Assembly: GCA_002633025.1 (NCBI GenBank)
Contig: NMRB01000279.1
Coordinates: 146,773 to 210,772, forward strand
Reading direction: 5' to 3'
Source of the DNA: Notospermus geniculatus
Lineage: Eukaryota; Nemertea; Pilidiophora; Heteronemertea; Lineidae
DNA: 64,000 nt
A program made the translations under genes and the position numbers. Every line of letters starts with the position of its first letter. Within the stretch, counting starts at the first letter, position 1. The notes beneath the pieces were generated by a model. It made no database searches, was not told the origin of the DNA, and saw only the letters and a program-made list of their open reading frames with translations. Below, piece after piece: positions 36,601-48,970 of this stretch.

Positions 36601-39600
36601 TACATGACAGCTGCATGTATCATCTGCAAAAAGCCTACAATTTGTTCTGTAGTGCCAATTTATACTACAGAATAGCCCAGTGGTGACAAGTTCAAACAAT
36701 CATCAGATGGTAATGACACATAAATGCAATATGCTGCTCGATCCTTTCCTTTGAAAAAAATGCTAATTCAAATTCAAAAAATAATTTATGATCAATACAT
36801 GTAGCTGTGCACCATTTACTTTGAATACATGTATGTCATTCATGTCATTATATTAAACTCATGGAAAAAGATATCTCTGGCAATTTGGTAAACGGGAAAA
36901 TCTAATGAATGCATTCTTCTAAGGCTGCACTCACATAGAGCTACACTCTACATGGACACGCCGGTTAACAATGCGTGAATGGTTTCACGGTCGCGACCCC
37001 TTTGTGTAGCCATTGTTAACCGGTGTGTCCATGTCATGTAGCTGTATGTGATTGCTGCCTAACAGACCAACTTGCACAGTCGTAAGATACGAACTTTGCT
37101 CCCAGATGGTCACAATTCTCATCTTGAAAGCTTGTCATTACTGTCGACACCGAACAAAAATGATGTTCTCATCACGTGGTATGCACAACGTCCAAGCGAT
37201 GATAGACAGAACGTTGGTGAAGTTTATTCAGGCGTGAGTGCTCTCGAAGCTTACATTCCTCAGATCCAGGGAATAGCCATCTTTTGATAAAACACATTCC
37301 AACACCCACTGCCCGGACTACCAGTATCTACATCAAGCTTTCAATCAGTCTAGTCTGAAGACTCACCCAGGTAGAAATGTTGTGAATGATGCAAATGTGA
37401 GCGGAAGTGTACTCCACCTGTTTTTGAGCAATTGACAACGTGCTGTGAAACATGCTCTTAAGATTCTACATACAGTACAAAATGAAACATATTGACAGTT
37501 TTTCTGATGTTATCATATTGTAGGGCAGTGAAAAATACATCAGACCTCATGCTGGACAAGAAACAACTGTAGCCAAAATTTGCCTGCATCAACATGGGAT
37601 GTAATTCAAAATGGTCAAAATGACTGAAATTCTTGGCCAAGAAGAGAAAAAACTACCCAACAGTCATTCATAATCATAGGAGCCAATGGCTCATATGAAT
37701 AAAGACTATCAAATGCTTTACCTTCAAATTTGTACAGCATCGCCTAGTGCATTTGTATTGCAAAATTCAAGTAAAAGCATTTCCTAGTCTTTATTCATAT
37801 GACCAAATGTCTCAACTGGATACAATTGCAACTGACACCTGACGCCCTGGGTATGACTCCTACAGAAGGTCAGAGACATCCGTGTGAAGGGGCAATCTTC
37901 CATGCCTTCCTTAACCTATTCTAACATGAGTAAATGTAAAATATACTCACTCATTCTCAAATCCAACTGTCACTTCATTCGTATGAATATTCTTCACATA
38001 CGCCTGGAAAACAAAGATATGAATTGATCCACACAGGCTACAATAAATCGCTCATCTCCCCGCAACTGAGACACACAAGCCAAATTTGGTCAACTGGCAC
38101 TGGCATTCTGTTCTTGATCCTGATAAATGGAATAGGGGGCCTGTAGCCTATTTGGACCTGAAATTCCAAGCTAGGCCTATCATCATGAATGAATGACATT
38201 GATCAAAATTTGGAATTGGAATGACAAACACAGGGATCAAAGTTCATATTCTGAAAAAGCAGATTTTGATCAAGAGGCAAAAAAATCAAGCCGCACACAA
38301 TACAAAATGCTTTAGAACATTAATTTTTTTGGTCACACAGGGCAAAATCCAGGTCGCATTTTAGACCAAATGGTCATGAACTTTGAACCCTGAAATAAAT
38401 GCATACTGTATGAAAGTGAAAGTAACAAACAACTACATCTGGATCATTGAATACTAGTACTGTACTCCATCAGCTGGCTAGGAGTAGGAAAATTCGCAAG
38501 ATTGGAATGGAAAGTCACTGACTAAAGTGACTTGATTGATTGGCAAGGGTCATACGACACTTGAAGGATGTCTGCATAGCTAGCCATAGCTTAGCATACG
38601 GTACATTATTCAATCTGTCAAAACTAAAAATGGTGATTTTCGTTTGGATTTTCCCAGCCAGACACGAGTTAGATTGTCAGCAGCCGAGTCTCAGATTCGG
38701 AGAGTCTGATCGTTGCAAGGAATTGCAAGAACTGTCAAGAGAAGTGTCATGACTCATTGACTGTGTCAGTCAGTGTGTGTGCTACGTAGATATGGTTGGA
38801 AATTCTAGCATTTCCCTGCAGAAGCTCGTTGTAACCATGGTCACAAGGTAACATATGGTTACACTGTATAATAGTACTATACAAAGAGCCCGAGTGGTAC
38901 AGTGCTTAGTCATGTATTCACTCTGCTCTCCTCCCAACTTGTCACTGGGGGGGGGGGGGACACTGAACTCTATCCTGGGGCCTACCTAGGCCTAATAGGC
39001 CTAGTTGGATACTAGCCTAACGACGATANGCTCAATGATTGTAGGCCTAAAGAAATAATGTAGACTCGGGCTCTTTGAATAGTTCCGCGGTAGGCCTAGT
39101 ATAGTATTATACAGTGTAACCATATGTTACCTTGTGACCATGGTTACAACGAGCTTCTGCAGGGAAACGCTAGAATTTCCAACCATATATGGTGCTACGG
39201 TAGCATAAAAAAACACTCACTTCTGCTAACTCAACTGTGCTATTCCATCATCATCAACATTCATTTTAACATTCAATTCACACTGTCACTGCATTTATGT
39301 AGGCGGCCCTATGTAGGCTAGCCTGTGATTCGATGAATCATTGAATGACCTGCAATGCATACATCTACTCCTACATAGGCCTACATACGCCTACATTCAC
39401 GTACATATCTGTGTACATTAGTCACTGCATGTACAGAAGCCATTTCATTTGTCTTCTTTCATGTCTTTTCGCGAGTTCTTTCTGCGCAGAATTTTTACGC
39501 ATATTTTAGGAAGCAAAACGGCAACGCCCTCACTCAAAATGAAATCAGGGAAGCAAAGGGTAATCGATGTATCAAACGGAACAATCAAATTGCACAAAAG

Positions 39601-39674
39601 ACGACAAATTTGAGCGATTTTACCTTGTAAAAGACCCCATTCGGGCCGCAAACTTCGACGACCAGATCGTCCAT
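27629..39674 (-). CDS. FXR1: Fragile X-related (FXR/FMR1 family) RNA-binding protein, complete, 13 coding exons
   Basis: Exons: 39674-39624, 38003-37951, 34495-34235, 34011-33852, 33676-33560, 33428-33176, 32934-32810, 32211-32018, 31313-31189, 30214-30053, 29150-29055, 28459-28328, 28065-27629; all GT-AG and phase-consistent, giving 721 aa. The start ([17 protein letters not shown]) and the 51- and 53-nt first two exons match vertebrate FMR1/FXR. In order: Tudor/Agenet-type region (~1-120), KH1 around residues 230-250 ([14 protein letters not shown]), KH2 around 299-325 ([17 protein letters not shown]), an export-signal-like segment ([16 protein letters not shown]), an RG-rich stretch in exon 9 and [14 protein letters not shown] in the last exon. 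The family binds mRNAs and polysomes and regulates translation in cytoplasmic granules. The symbol is a family assignment; invertebrates usually have one such gene. The residue before KH2 is Pro where vertebrates have Gly. Confidence 0.96.
31538..31620. mobile_element. Short MITE with CTGTTTCATAAAG ends
   Basis: The left end GGCCTGTTTCATAAAG pairs with the right end CTTTATGAAACAGACCCC, 83 bp in all, inserted in the intronic minisatellite. The interior is unique and non-coding. Confidence 0.8.
31831..31931. mobile_element. Short MITE with CATGTTCCCGAAGCC ends
   Basis: The arms CCATGTTCCCGAAGCC and GGCTTCGGGAACATGG pair, followed by paired CGTTAGGTTAA arms and AACGACATC. It is ~101 bp, also inside the minisatellite. 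Confidence 0.8.
36922..37060. mobile_element. MITE-like inverted-repeat element in FXR intron 2
   Basis: The left arm with CATGGACACGCCGGTTAAC pairs with the right arm GTTAACCGGTGTGTCCATG, and the outer parts (CTCACATAGAGCTAC, GTAGCTGTATGTGAT) pair imperfectly. ~139 bp. Confidence 0.75.
38790..39188. mobile_element. ~400 bp foldback element in FXR intron 1 (copy 1 only)
   Basis: Two ~95 bp arms are inverted: the left starts ATATGGTTGGAAATTCTAGC and ends near CAAAGAGCCCGAG; the right is its reverse complement. The loop has a run of Gs and a single N at 39029. At the corresponding place in copy 2 (from 52265) there is different inserted DNA, so this junction differs between copies. Confidence 0.8.
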
Positions 39675-40664
39675 TTTGGATTATACAAAGCATCATGGGA
39701 AATTTTACAAGGCATCATGGGTAATTTCATAAAAGGTAAACATGAAAAATGATTTACCTGTCTTTAATAATGTATTTAAAAAGTTTAAAGTTTGAGAAAA
39801 GGAGAATAAACTGATGTTTGATAAAAATCTCCTCTTCAACATATTTTTGTGAAATAAAATGAAACATTTTTTCCCATGAGGCCATAGCAAAAATGTCGCT
39901 GTCACTTGGCAAAAATTTGCTGAAAACAGCTTATTTAACTCGATTTATTCCGTCCAGGTTGGTTATCCTGATCAAACTCTGGTCCTAGAACAAAGATATA
40001 CTTTCTGTTGAGCCTGTCAACCATTGTCTTTGGTGATGATTCTTGGAATAAAGGAAAAATATTGACTTTTTGTCTCAAATCTGTGGAACTGAACTCATCA
40101 ATCAATGACAGAGACAATCAATCATCAATCAACAGCTCAACTCCATGAACTCAACTTGTCAACAAAAAGTCAACATTAGGCCATGTAAAAAACATAGGGG
40201 CCTAGTTGATTGGCATCCCCTCCCGCCATAGAAATCACCCCTCCTCGAAATTTTTTTAAATTTTTATTATCAAAAAACCAAAATGAAAAAGTCAACATTT
40301 ATAGGCCATGAAAAAAAATACCGGTAGGCCTAGGCCTAGTTAGTTAGCATCCCCCTTCCGCCATTGGCATTAAAATCACCCCTCCTCAAATTTTTTTTAT
40401 TTTCAAAAACCGCCAAAAGTGTGATAAAATCGTAGGCTGGGATGCTTAAATAAAACAACACAGTTTTAAAGGTTTACTTACAATTAATAGAAAGTAGTTT
40501 TTATTTCAATTCATACCTATTACATTTGGAATTTCCCTCAGATTACCATGGTAACATGCATCTCAAACTCAATAAAAAATTAAAAAGAACCTCCCGCCCT
40601 CCTCAGAAAATTAAGAGTGGAAGGATGCTAACCAACTATTTTTTTTTCATGGCCTTACATCATC
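39675..40664. promoter_or_regulatory. Intergenic region shared by divergent FXR and PARL (putative bidirectional promoter)
   Basis: Only 990 bp separate the two start codons. Next to the FXR ATG the word GCATCATGGG occurs twice in ~40 bp (39690-39725). The PARL side is occupied by an inverted-repeat element (40177-40657). No TATA box was evident. The whole region is kept in copy 2 (54736-55693). Shared regulation is inference from the arrangement. Confidence 0.5.
40177..40657. mobile_element. Inverted-repeat element directly upstream of PARL (copy 1)
   Basis: The left end TAGGCCATGTAAAAAACATA and the right end ending TTTTTCATGGCCTTA are inverted, and a ~130 bp subunit with GGCATCCCC...AAATCACCCCTCC is also repeated directly inside. 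It ends 7 bp before the PARL ATG, so it may supply part of the 5' untranslated region. The copy 2 counterpart is 55223-55686. Confidence 0.55.
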
Positions 40665-43444
40665 ATGTGTAGCAATCTCCTTTGCAGGAATTATAATTTG
40701 CTGTTAAACAATGGACTCGCGAATTCCAGAAGTGCCCTGTGCAATTCAGAACTTAGCTGTTTTCAAAAGGGATATTGTTCCCCGAAGAGATTCATTCGGC
40801 AGCCACGGTCAAGATCAAGTCGTTTCGCTCCCAAACCAGAGGTTGAACCCAAACATGGTATAACAGCAAGACTCTTGCTGAGGCCTTTAGGATTTACTGT
40901 ACTGGTGAGTGAAAACAAGTAGCCTAGGCCTAGGCCTAACTTGTTGGAAAACTTTTCCTACAAGTTAGGCCTACTTAGTCTGATATAATTTCAACCGTCT
41001 TTTAAAGATGGTAGATTAGCCTATTGCTATTGTCTCTCTCTTTCCATGGAGCAACTGTTTGATGACGTCTCTGCAGTTCTGTCTTCTGATTTTGAAATCG
41101 TGATCTTGATCTTGATCTTGATGAAGTATACGTACGGTGACTGACCGTGTACTCATGTATCTTGTCAAAGAAATCAATGATATTTCTTCTCTGTGAATCT
41201 CAAAAACGGGAAAACTCCATTCTATTTCAGGTTTCTGGTGCCAGTTTTTCAGGTGCTATAGTATGGAGACATGAAAATATCAAAGAAGAACTGCAAAGGT
41301 ATGCGAATAAGCAGGGTAAAAATAAAAGCAGACATCAAAAACAAGGAGACTGGAGACAGATGGTGAGTTGAAGAGAATGTGCGACTCGTCAAATGTTGCG
41401 ACTGGCGATCTAAAATCGAATGGTAAGACCTGATGGTTTGATTTGATGTCATTTTTGGGCTTAAACGTCAGGTTGAAACTCTGTCCAAAATTGTTCAGGT
41501 TGAAATGTACATATCAGGTGGCATTAACTTTCTTTAGTTTTGAAAATGTTCCAAACCATTTCAACTTTTACTACCCGGTACTGTTGTTAATTTCTTTGAA
41601 TCTAGATACTTCATCTCCTATTTCTATATTCCAGCTCTATCTACACTGGAACAGCCTCAGTCCTGGGAATAAGATAGCTGCTGGTATCATAGCCCTGAAT
41701 GTTGGCGTGTTCCTGTTGTGGAGAATACCTGCTTTTGAGAGCTTCATGGTCAAATATTTCTGCTCAAATCCTGCTTCAGGTGGGTTAATCTCTGTCCCGG
41801 ATTAGCATCAAAATCATTGATAAGTCTCCTGAGATATTTACAGTTAAAATGAATAGAGCCACATTTTAACCCTTTTACGGTGCCAGATTCAGTTTAATCA
41901 AAATTAACCAAACCTGGCCAAACGTTGACGCTTTACACCAAGATTTAGTATCGACCCCTATTTTTTACTTCCCTTCTTTTTTTGTTTCAGCTGCTCCATG
42001 TTGGTCAATGATCGGTTCAATGTTTAGTCACTACTCCTTCTTCCACTTGGCAGTCAACATGTATGTGCTATGGTCATTTTCAAATGTCATTGGGAGGGTT
42101 CTGGGAAAAGAACAGCTCTTGGGAGTCTATATGTCTGCAGGTGAGAACTACCGGTACACAAACCAAATTATTTTTACTGGTAGCACTAACAAAATATTCT
42201 GATACAGTCAAGGCTGCCATTTTCGCCATTCTTTGGCCAAAATCTCCACAAAGACACATTTTTTACTGACATTTAGTGGGAGGCCATCCCTCTGCTAGCT
42301 ACAACCCTGGGAATTGAAAACCACGATCTAGGCCTACTCATAACTGCATTAGATTGTACAAAGTACCAGAGCAATATCCCTTTAAGCCAAATCATCATTT
42401 GGACATCCCATACAAATTCACACTGTTATGAATTCTGCTGATTATGCCATTTCTCATCTAGGTATGGTGTCGACGTTATTTAGTTACGCAGCTAAAGTAA
42501 TACGACCGAGCCTTGTGCCATCTTTAGGAGCAGTAAGTTATTATCATTCATTCCAAAATTTCTCTTCAATTCAAGCTTTTGAGTATGACTATGAATTGTC
42601 GCTTCTGAGAATGTTTGACTTTGTCATCTGATGCCTGTGGTGTCAAATGCCATGAGACCCCACCTTTATAAAGATTGTCCTTATACACCATTTACCATTT
42701 TAGCATGTCTTCTTCATAGTTTACTGGTTTATTACAAGCTGAGATGTCCTAAGTGAAATATGACACTCTCTTTTTCAGTCAGGAGCAATCATGGCAATCT
42801 TAGGGGCAACGTGTATCACATTCCCTAATGCACAACTGAGTATAGCATTTATAGGTGACTTGATTCCCCACTCGTTCTCTGCTGATAGTGTAAGTATCGC
42901 AGTGAGATGGAATGTAATATCAATTCTTATCAAAGCTTCTTCTGGTGTGGAATTCTAGATGGAAACAAAGTCCTGCCATAGCCCCACATACAGGGAAAAT
43001 ATTTGTCCATTTGCCGTGTAAGTTGCTACAACTCTGTCTTAAATAAAATCAGAATTAAACAGACAATGATATCCTGCAAAGGTATGTTTCCTCTATTCTT
43101 GATTGTTGACAAGTTCACTTTTTTTTTAATTTCAGGCCATGAAGTTCTTGATAGTATTTGACACCTTAGGATTATTGCTAGGTTGGAAGTATTTTGATCA
43201 TGCTGCTCATTTAGGAGGAATGCTTTTTGGAATGTAAGTCTTTGTCACAAAACCAAATGAAAACTGATCTCAAAATTGCCAACAAATGACTCTGGAACTT
43301 AATTACGGAGCAAGTCCAGTGGTTGATAGTTTGATACAGGTGGAAGTTCATTGTGATCCCTGCATGATATACACTCGTGTATTCAAAACTTGCCTTTTAC
43401 CTTGCAGCTGGTATATGAAATACGGCAGAAAATACATCATGTGA
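40665..43444 (+). CDS. PARL: PARL mitochondrial rhomboid protease, copy 1, complete, 8 coding exons
   Basis: Exons: 40665-40904, 41231-41362, 41635-41779, 41991-42140, 42462-42532, 42779-42889, 43136-43233, 43408-43444; GT-AG, phases consistent, 327 aa (human PARL is ~379). The N-terminal ~80 residues are Arg-rich with few acidic residues, consistent with a mitochondrial targeting sequence. The rhomboid core follows: [20 protein letters not shown], then [14 protein letters not shown], the nucleophile motif GASGAIM with catalytic Ser at residue 247 (split by intron 5), and FDHAAHLGG with catalytic His at 308. The spacing matches human S277/H335 closely. PARL cleaves substrates such as PINK1 and PGAM5 in the inner membrane. 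The ATG is chosen because it is conserved in both copies and preceded by a stop in this one. Head-to-head with FXR. Confidence 0.95.
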
Positions 43445-45790
43445 ATGACATCAAGTACCAGTGGAAGGAAATCAGAGTGGTATTCTAGTTCAGGATATAA
43501 CATGTATAAACTTGGAAAACGTTTTTAAGATGTTTTGGGGTTTATCCCAAAAGTCACAGGAGTGCAGAGCCTTGGAAATGTCAGGACAAGTTGTTGGCCT
43601 GAAAGATGCCAAAAGAAACCACAGTGACTACCCCTTTACTGGATTACCACATCACACTTCAAGAGAGACTCATTCTACTGAAACATTGCTTGCAAAGAAA
43701 TGACAATTGCTGCAAAGCCTTTCCATCCGCTTTGTGGGGGAAGTTGTATAGCCTATGATAAAGACATATTTCGTATTTTGCCAATACAAAAATGCACCCT
43801 GATGGGACACTTACAGAATGCTACCGATTCATGCTCCCTTCTGGGAATCCCTGTGTTGTCAGAAAATCAAGAAAGCCTAGATCTATTTTTACTGCGTATT
43901 TTCTCATTTCGTTGCAACCAAGTTGTTGCTGCCGATTCCAGTAAGCCCTAAGAGTGTCACCTTCTCTATCACATAGAGAGTGGTCCCTCCGAGGATTGGA
44001 CCAGGAACATCAGATGTGACCAAGACCGATGTTCCGACTGCATCACTCTGATAACCTAAACTTTGTTCTTCCATGAGAATAGTTCATCACATCATAAATC
44101 TCAGCAGAGACTTTTGATATTCTCCGAATCAATGAAATCAATGCTTGTTTTCATCAACAAGTCAAACAACTCCATTGAAACAGAAACTTTGCTCCCATTT
44201 CTCCCAGTCCCTCTCATCGAAAAAATCTTCATTAGCAACGAGGTCGAGCTGCTTCAAGGTCAGCAATCGAAATAATGGTTATGTCCTCCCCTCATCGAAA
44301 AAATATTGCATCATCATCATCGAAAAAAGACTGCATTAACACCACAGCGTCAGAAGTGTTCTTTCCAACTCATTGTCAGAAATGCATCTCGATGACTTTA
44401 AGGCATCAGCCGGTTCGTTGTTCGATCTCTCCAGACATCAGTGACAACAGAAGTGAGTGCTTGCCTCAAAAAACAAGTCAGACTCTCCCACTGTCACTGA
44501 CGGCTGACGCATCGCTGCGCCCGGCTTCTGCCGCTGAAGGCCTAAGGTTGAAAGCCGATGTTCCCAGGGCCTAAGATGATGATTTGGTGAAGCCTTTGAA
44601 GAAAGGAACATCGGCCTGTTGCATGCATGTTTTGGCACATGGCCTCTACCTCTACAACTAACTGCCTATGGTGTAGGAAGACTTGATGCATGCCTTCTTC
44701 CCTTCTTGCTAACAGCTATCATAACTGGTACTTACCTCCGACTTACCTGTTGAAGGCATCCTTGGAAATCGCCTAAAAATTGCCGAACATCAAATTCGAA
44801 TGTGCCACCAAAAGAAAAATTGTGAACCCTCTCTGCCGCAAAATGGCCGTAGATGTGTACAGTCCCTTGTAAATCTCCCATGAAATGGCCGAGGAAATTG
44901 CGCAAAAATTACCAACGGAAACTTACATGAACTCTTTGGAAATCTTCCACGAAATTGTCAGTACATGTATTGAAAAATCCATCTACCATCATGGGGTTAA
45001 GAAAATATGAAGTCAAAAGCCTTGAGCTCTTACTTTGCTCGATCGTTAGACAAGATTGGGTGAACGTTTTGACAAAGTGTCCTCTACAGGTCAGATTGTA
45101 CAATCTATTGCACTAATTTCGGTCTGCTAATGGTGTTTGCTGTAAGTTACCAGCATATCAAGTTTCATATGCCAAGTGGTCAAGAAACGTGCCACCCCTG
45201 TTAACGACGACGACAGCAAAATGCGTTTTATCAAGACTGGGCAGAGGAATAAGGAAGTGTTGAATGTGCCACTTCTTCCTAAACAGTACTAGTACTTACC
45301 TACTGAAGATACTTGGAAATCACCTAAAATTGCCAAGTCAATTGTGCCACCAAAGTGAAAATTCCATTCCTCTCTTTCGCAAAATGGCCGTAGACAAGAA
45401 CAGTCCCTGGTAATCTCTAACGAAATGACCGAGGAAGTTGCGCAAAAATTACCGAAGGAAACTTGTGTAGTGGGAGGGATACCACTACAATGATAGGGGG
45501 TTCGAAGGAGACGATGAACTTACTGATATTATAAAATCTGCTTTATTGTAACACGAGAGATCCAGACCATGCGTTCATAAAAAATCCGTACTGCTGCTTC
45601 TGCGCATGCGCAAGGCACATGTTACAATTACGTAACCCGTGGGGTGTTCCCCCACTGGGAACATGGAGCCCTGGTGAGAAACTCAATCATGACACTTGCA
45701 TGAACCCTTCCGAAATCTTCCACGAAATGGCCGATAAAATCCATCCACCATCATGGGGTAAAGAAAAAAGCGGTGACCTCGAATTTTGCA
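43445..45790. other. PARL 3' region and intergenic repeats (copy 1)
   Basis: No further gene recognised. A module containing CTTGGAAATC(A/G)CCTAAAA...GCAAAATGGCCGTAGA...GAAATGNCCGAGGAA is repeated at about 44740-44960 and 45295-45470, partly again at 45700-45760. A perfect NRF1-type site TGCGCATGCGCA lies at 45601-45612. Equivalent sequence follows PARL copy 2 at 59541-62440. Confidence 0.5.
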
Positions 45791-46210
45791 TCAGATTATC
45801 ATTACGTCAGCATGAATATCGGTTTTGGCCCATGGAGACCTGATGAATTTTACTATCAGTCTATCAACGTGAATATCAGGTTAGGCCCAAGAGGACCCGA
45901 TGAATTTTTCTATCAGTGTATCACTATATCAGCAGCAATGAGTTTAGACCCCAGAGGACCTGATGAATTTCGGTATCAGTGTATCATTATAGAGCAATAT
46001 CAATTTAGTCCCTTGAGGACCTGACAAATTTCAACATTCGTGTGTCATACAACTTGATGGATTTTGCTATCAGTGCATTTGCCTCATTACATCATCATCA
46101 ATATGGGTTTAGGCCCAAGAGGACCTGATGAATTTCGGTATCAGTGGATTATTACAGTACAGCAAGTCACAATCAGTTTAGGCCCAAGAGGACATGATGA
46201 GGAGCATCTT
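45790..46210. repeat. ~65 bp tandem repeat (copy 1)
   Basis: Units of the type GGCCCAAGAGGACCTGATGA + ATTTTGCTATCAGTGTATCA recur about six times, degenerating toward the right. The homologous array in copy 2 is 62445-62860. Short frames such as LGPRGPDEF...YQ are repeat translations. Confidence 0.8.
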
Positions 46211-46739
46211 CCCTAAAAGATGAGGTCTCCAATCATCTAGTACCTCCAATAGTGATCGGGTTCATCAGTTAAGGAACAGGCTCCACAAGATTCATTGTGT
46301 TATCTTTTCTCCTCTGTGTTGAAAGGATTTTGTCTGAGTCTTAAGTTCAGCATTAATTAAGTGGCATGGTAATCGAGTGTAGGCCTATCATAAAGTTACA
46401 AGGTTAGTAAATAGAAGTCAATCGTTGACACAAAATACAGGGTAATAAGAGAAGAGGAGAGCATTCATGATTAGTTTACAGGCAGTACCCATCATGGATG
46501 GAGCTGTCTGGCTCATCAACCATCAAACCATGGTTGAATTGCCACTGACAACACCAACCTGATGAAAGGGACTATTGTATGCACAAAAATCCTTCAACCG
46601 GGGCATGGGCCTACACTGGACTGGGACCACCAGCCCTGGGCCTAGAGCGTGCATACAGTCTAAGTAAGCCTAAATACTTACTGAGTGTACCTGAAAAAGA
46701 TGTCTGAAAAAGAATCAGCTGAAAAAGAACACCTGCATT

Positions 46740-48970
46740 ACGCAGGTTGATTCTAGGCCTGGCTCGTCCAGGTTCTTTCAAAGCGGCTAGGCTGGTTCAT
46801 CCAGCAATGAAAATGTGTGTCTTCCTCCCCAGAACTTTAAGCTGGGGGTTAAAAGTACTGTACCTCCAAAGACAGAAGTATAGAAGTCTGCATCAGTGGG
46901 TCGAACTGCTCAAGGGTGCTGGTTTTCCTCCCCAAAACACTAAGCTGGGAGGGGGCCCAAATCCGAGTCGAACTCCTCATGGGTGCTGGTATCCTTTCTG
47001 CTGTTCCTGGAAAACTAAGGTGAGAATTAGATCGCTGAAAAAGAAGACATTAAATTCTAGGCCTGGTTGGTCCAGGTACTTTCAAAGCTAGGCTGGACCG
47101 TCCAGCAGTGCAAATGTGTGTCTTCCTCCTCAGAACGTTAAGCTGGGGGGCAAATCTGAGTCGAACTCCTCATCGGTGCTGGTCTCCTTTCTGCTGTTTC
47201 TGGNTGAAAAAAAGACATTAGATTCTAGGCCTGGTTGGTCCAGGTACTTTCAAAGCTAGGCTGGACCGTCCAGCAATGCAAAGTGTGTGTCTTCCTCCCC
47301 AGAATGTTAAGCTGGGGGGCAAATCCGAGTCGAACTCCTCATGGGTACTGGTCTCCTTTCTGCTGTTTCTGGAAAACTAAGATGAGAATTAGATAGCTGA
47401 AAAAGAAGATATTAGATTCTAGGCCTGGGTAGTCCAGGTACTTTCAAAGCTAGGCTGGACCGTACAGCAATGCAAGTGTGTGTCTTCCTCCCCAGAATGT
47501 TAAGCTGAGGGGCAAATCTGAGTCGAACTCCTCATGGGTGCCAGTTTCCTTTCTGCTGTTCCTGGAAAACTAAGGTGAAAATTAGATAGCTGAAAAAGAA
47601 GACATTAAGATTCTAGGCCTGGTTTTGTCCAGGTACTTTCAAAGCTAGGCTGGACCGTCCAGCAATGCAAGTGTGTGTCTTCCTCCCCAGAACGTTAAGC
47701 TGGGGGGCATCCAAGTCGAACTCCTCATGTATGCTGGTCTCCTTTCTGCTGTTCCTGGAAAACTAAGCTGGAGAATTAGATAGCTGAAAAAAAGACATTA
47801 GATTCTAGGCCTGGTTGGTCCAGGTACTTTCAAAGCTAGGCTGGACCGTCCAGCAATGCAAGTGTGTGTCTTCCGCCCAGGACTTTAAGCTGGCTGTGGG
47901 TACATACCTCCAATGAGAGAAGGACAGCAAAGTTTGTTTGGAACTGCTCACAGGTGCTGGTCCTCTATTGCAATTCCTGGAAAAACTAAGGTGAGAATTA
48001 AGATGGCTGAAAAAAAAGATGTTCTAGGCCTGGTTGGTCCAGGAACTTTCAAAGCTCGGCTGGAACGTCCAGCAATACAAGTGTGTGTCTTCTCCTCAGA
48101 ACTTTAAGCCAGGGGGTGAAATCTGAGTCCATCCAAAGACACAAGGACAACAGAGTCTGTTTGCGTCACTGTGTCAAACTCCTCATGGGTTGACTTTGTG
48201 GTCTCCTTTTCACAGTCCCTGAAAAACTAAGGTGAGAATTAGATAGCTGAAAAAAGAGGACATTAGATTCTAGGCCTGGTTGGGCCAGGAACTTTCAAAG
48301 CTAGGTTGGTTCGATTCCTCCAGCAATCCAACAAGTGTGGGTCTTCCTGCCCAGAACATTAAGCCGGGGGTAAAATCCATGTCCCCCAAAAACATAAGGA
48401 CAACAAAGTCTGTTTTCATCGCTGTGTGTCGAACTATATTCATGGATGCTGGTCTTCTTTTTTGACACTTCCTGAAAAACTTCAGTGAGAATTAGATGCC
48501 TGAAAAAGGAGATGATATTCTAGGCCTGGTTGGTCCAGGTACTTCCAAAGCTAGGCTAGTTCCTCCAGCACTGCAAGTATGTGTCTTCTCAGCTTCCTCC
48601 CCAGAACTTTTAGCCAGCCAGGGCTAAAATCTGAGCCTCTCCAAAGACGGAAGGACAAAGTCTGGCATCACTGTCTCGAACTGCTCATGCTGGGTCGTGG
48701 TGCTGGTCTGCCTGTTTCTGAAAAACTAAGCCGAGAATTACATGCGCCTGAAAAAGAAGACGTTAGACTCTAGGCCTGGTTGGTCCAGGAACTTTCAAAG
48801 TTAGGCTGGTTGCAAGTGTTGGTGTTCCTATCCAGAACTGGGGCACCGTCAGTCTCCTCCAATGACAGAAGAACTCAGTCTGTTTCACACTGCTGGTCCC
48901 CCTCTCTCCCCATTTGGATGTAGAGAGTAATGTTAGAGACAATAACTTCTGGAAAACTGAGGAGAGAATT
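46740..48970. repeat. ~195 bp satellite array, block 1 (about ten units)
   Basis: Units begin ATTCTAGGCCTGGTTGGTCC and contain GGCTGGACCGTCCAGCAATG, TGTGTCTTCCTCCCCAG, GTCGAACTCCTCATGGG, CTGGAAAACTAAGGTGAGAA and TAGCTGAAAAAGAAGACAT. The right-hand units are more diverged. A single N at 47204 falls where one unit lacks its GTGAGAATTAGAT part, suggesting an assembly join. Confidence 0.92.

Larger units (their letters stand above)
38153..46960. repeat. Large segmental duplication, copy 1 (FXR exon 1 to satellite)
   Basis: The block runs from the end of FXR intron 1 nearest exon 2, through exon 1, PARL and the downstream repeats, into the ~195 bp satellite. It recurs in the same orientation from 51697 to the window end. 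Differences include a foldback element at 38790-39188 only here, and three larger insertions only in copy 2 (52265-54305, 57838-58880, 61233-61836). Confidence 0.92.
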
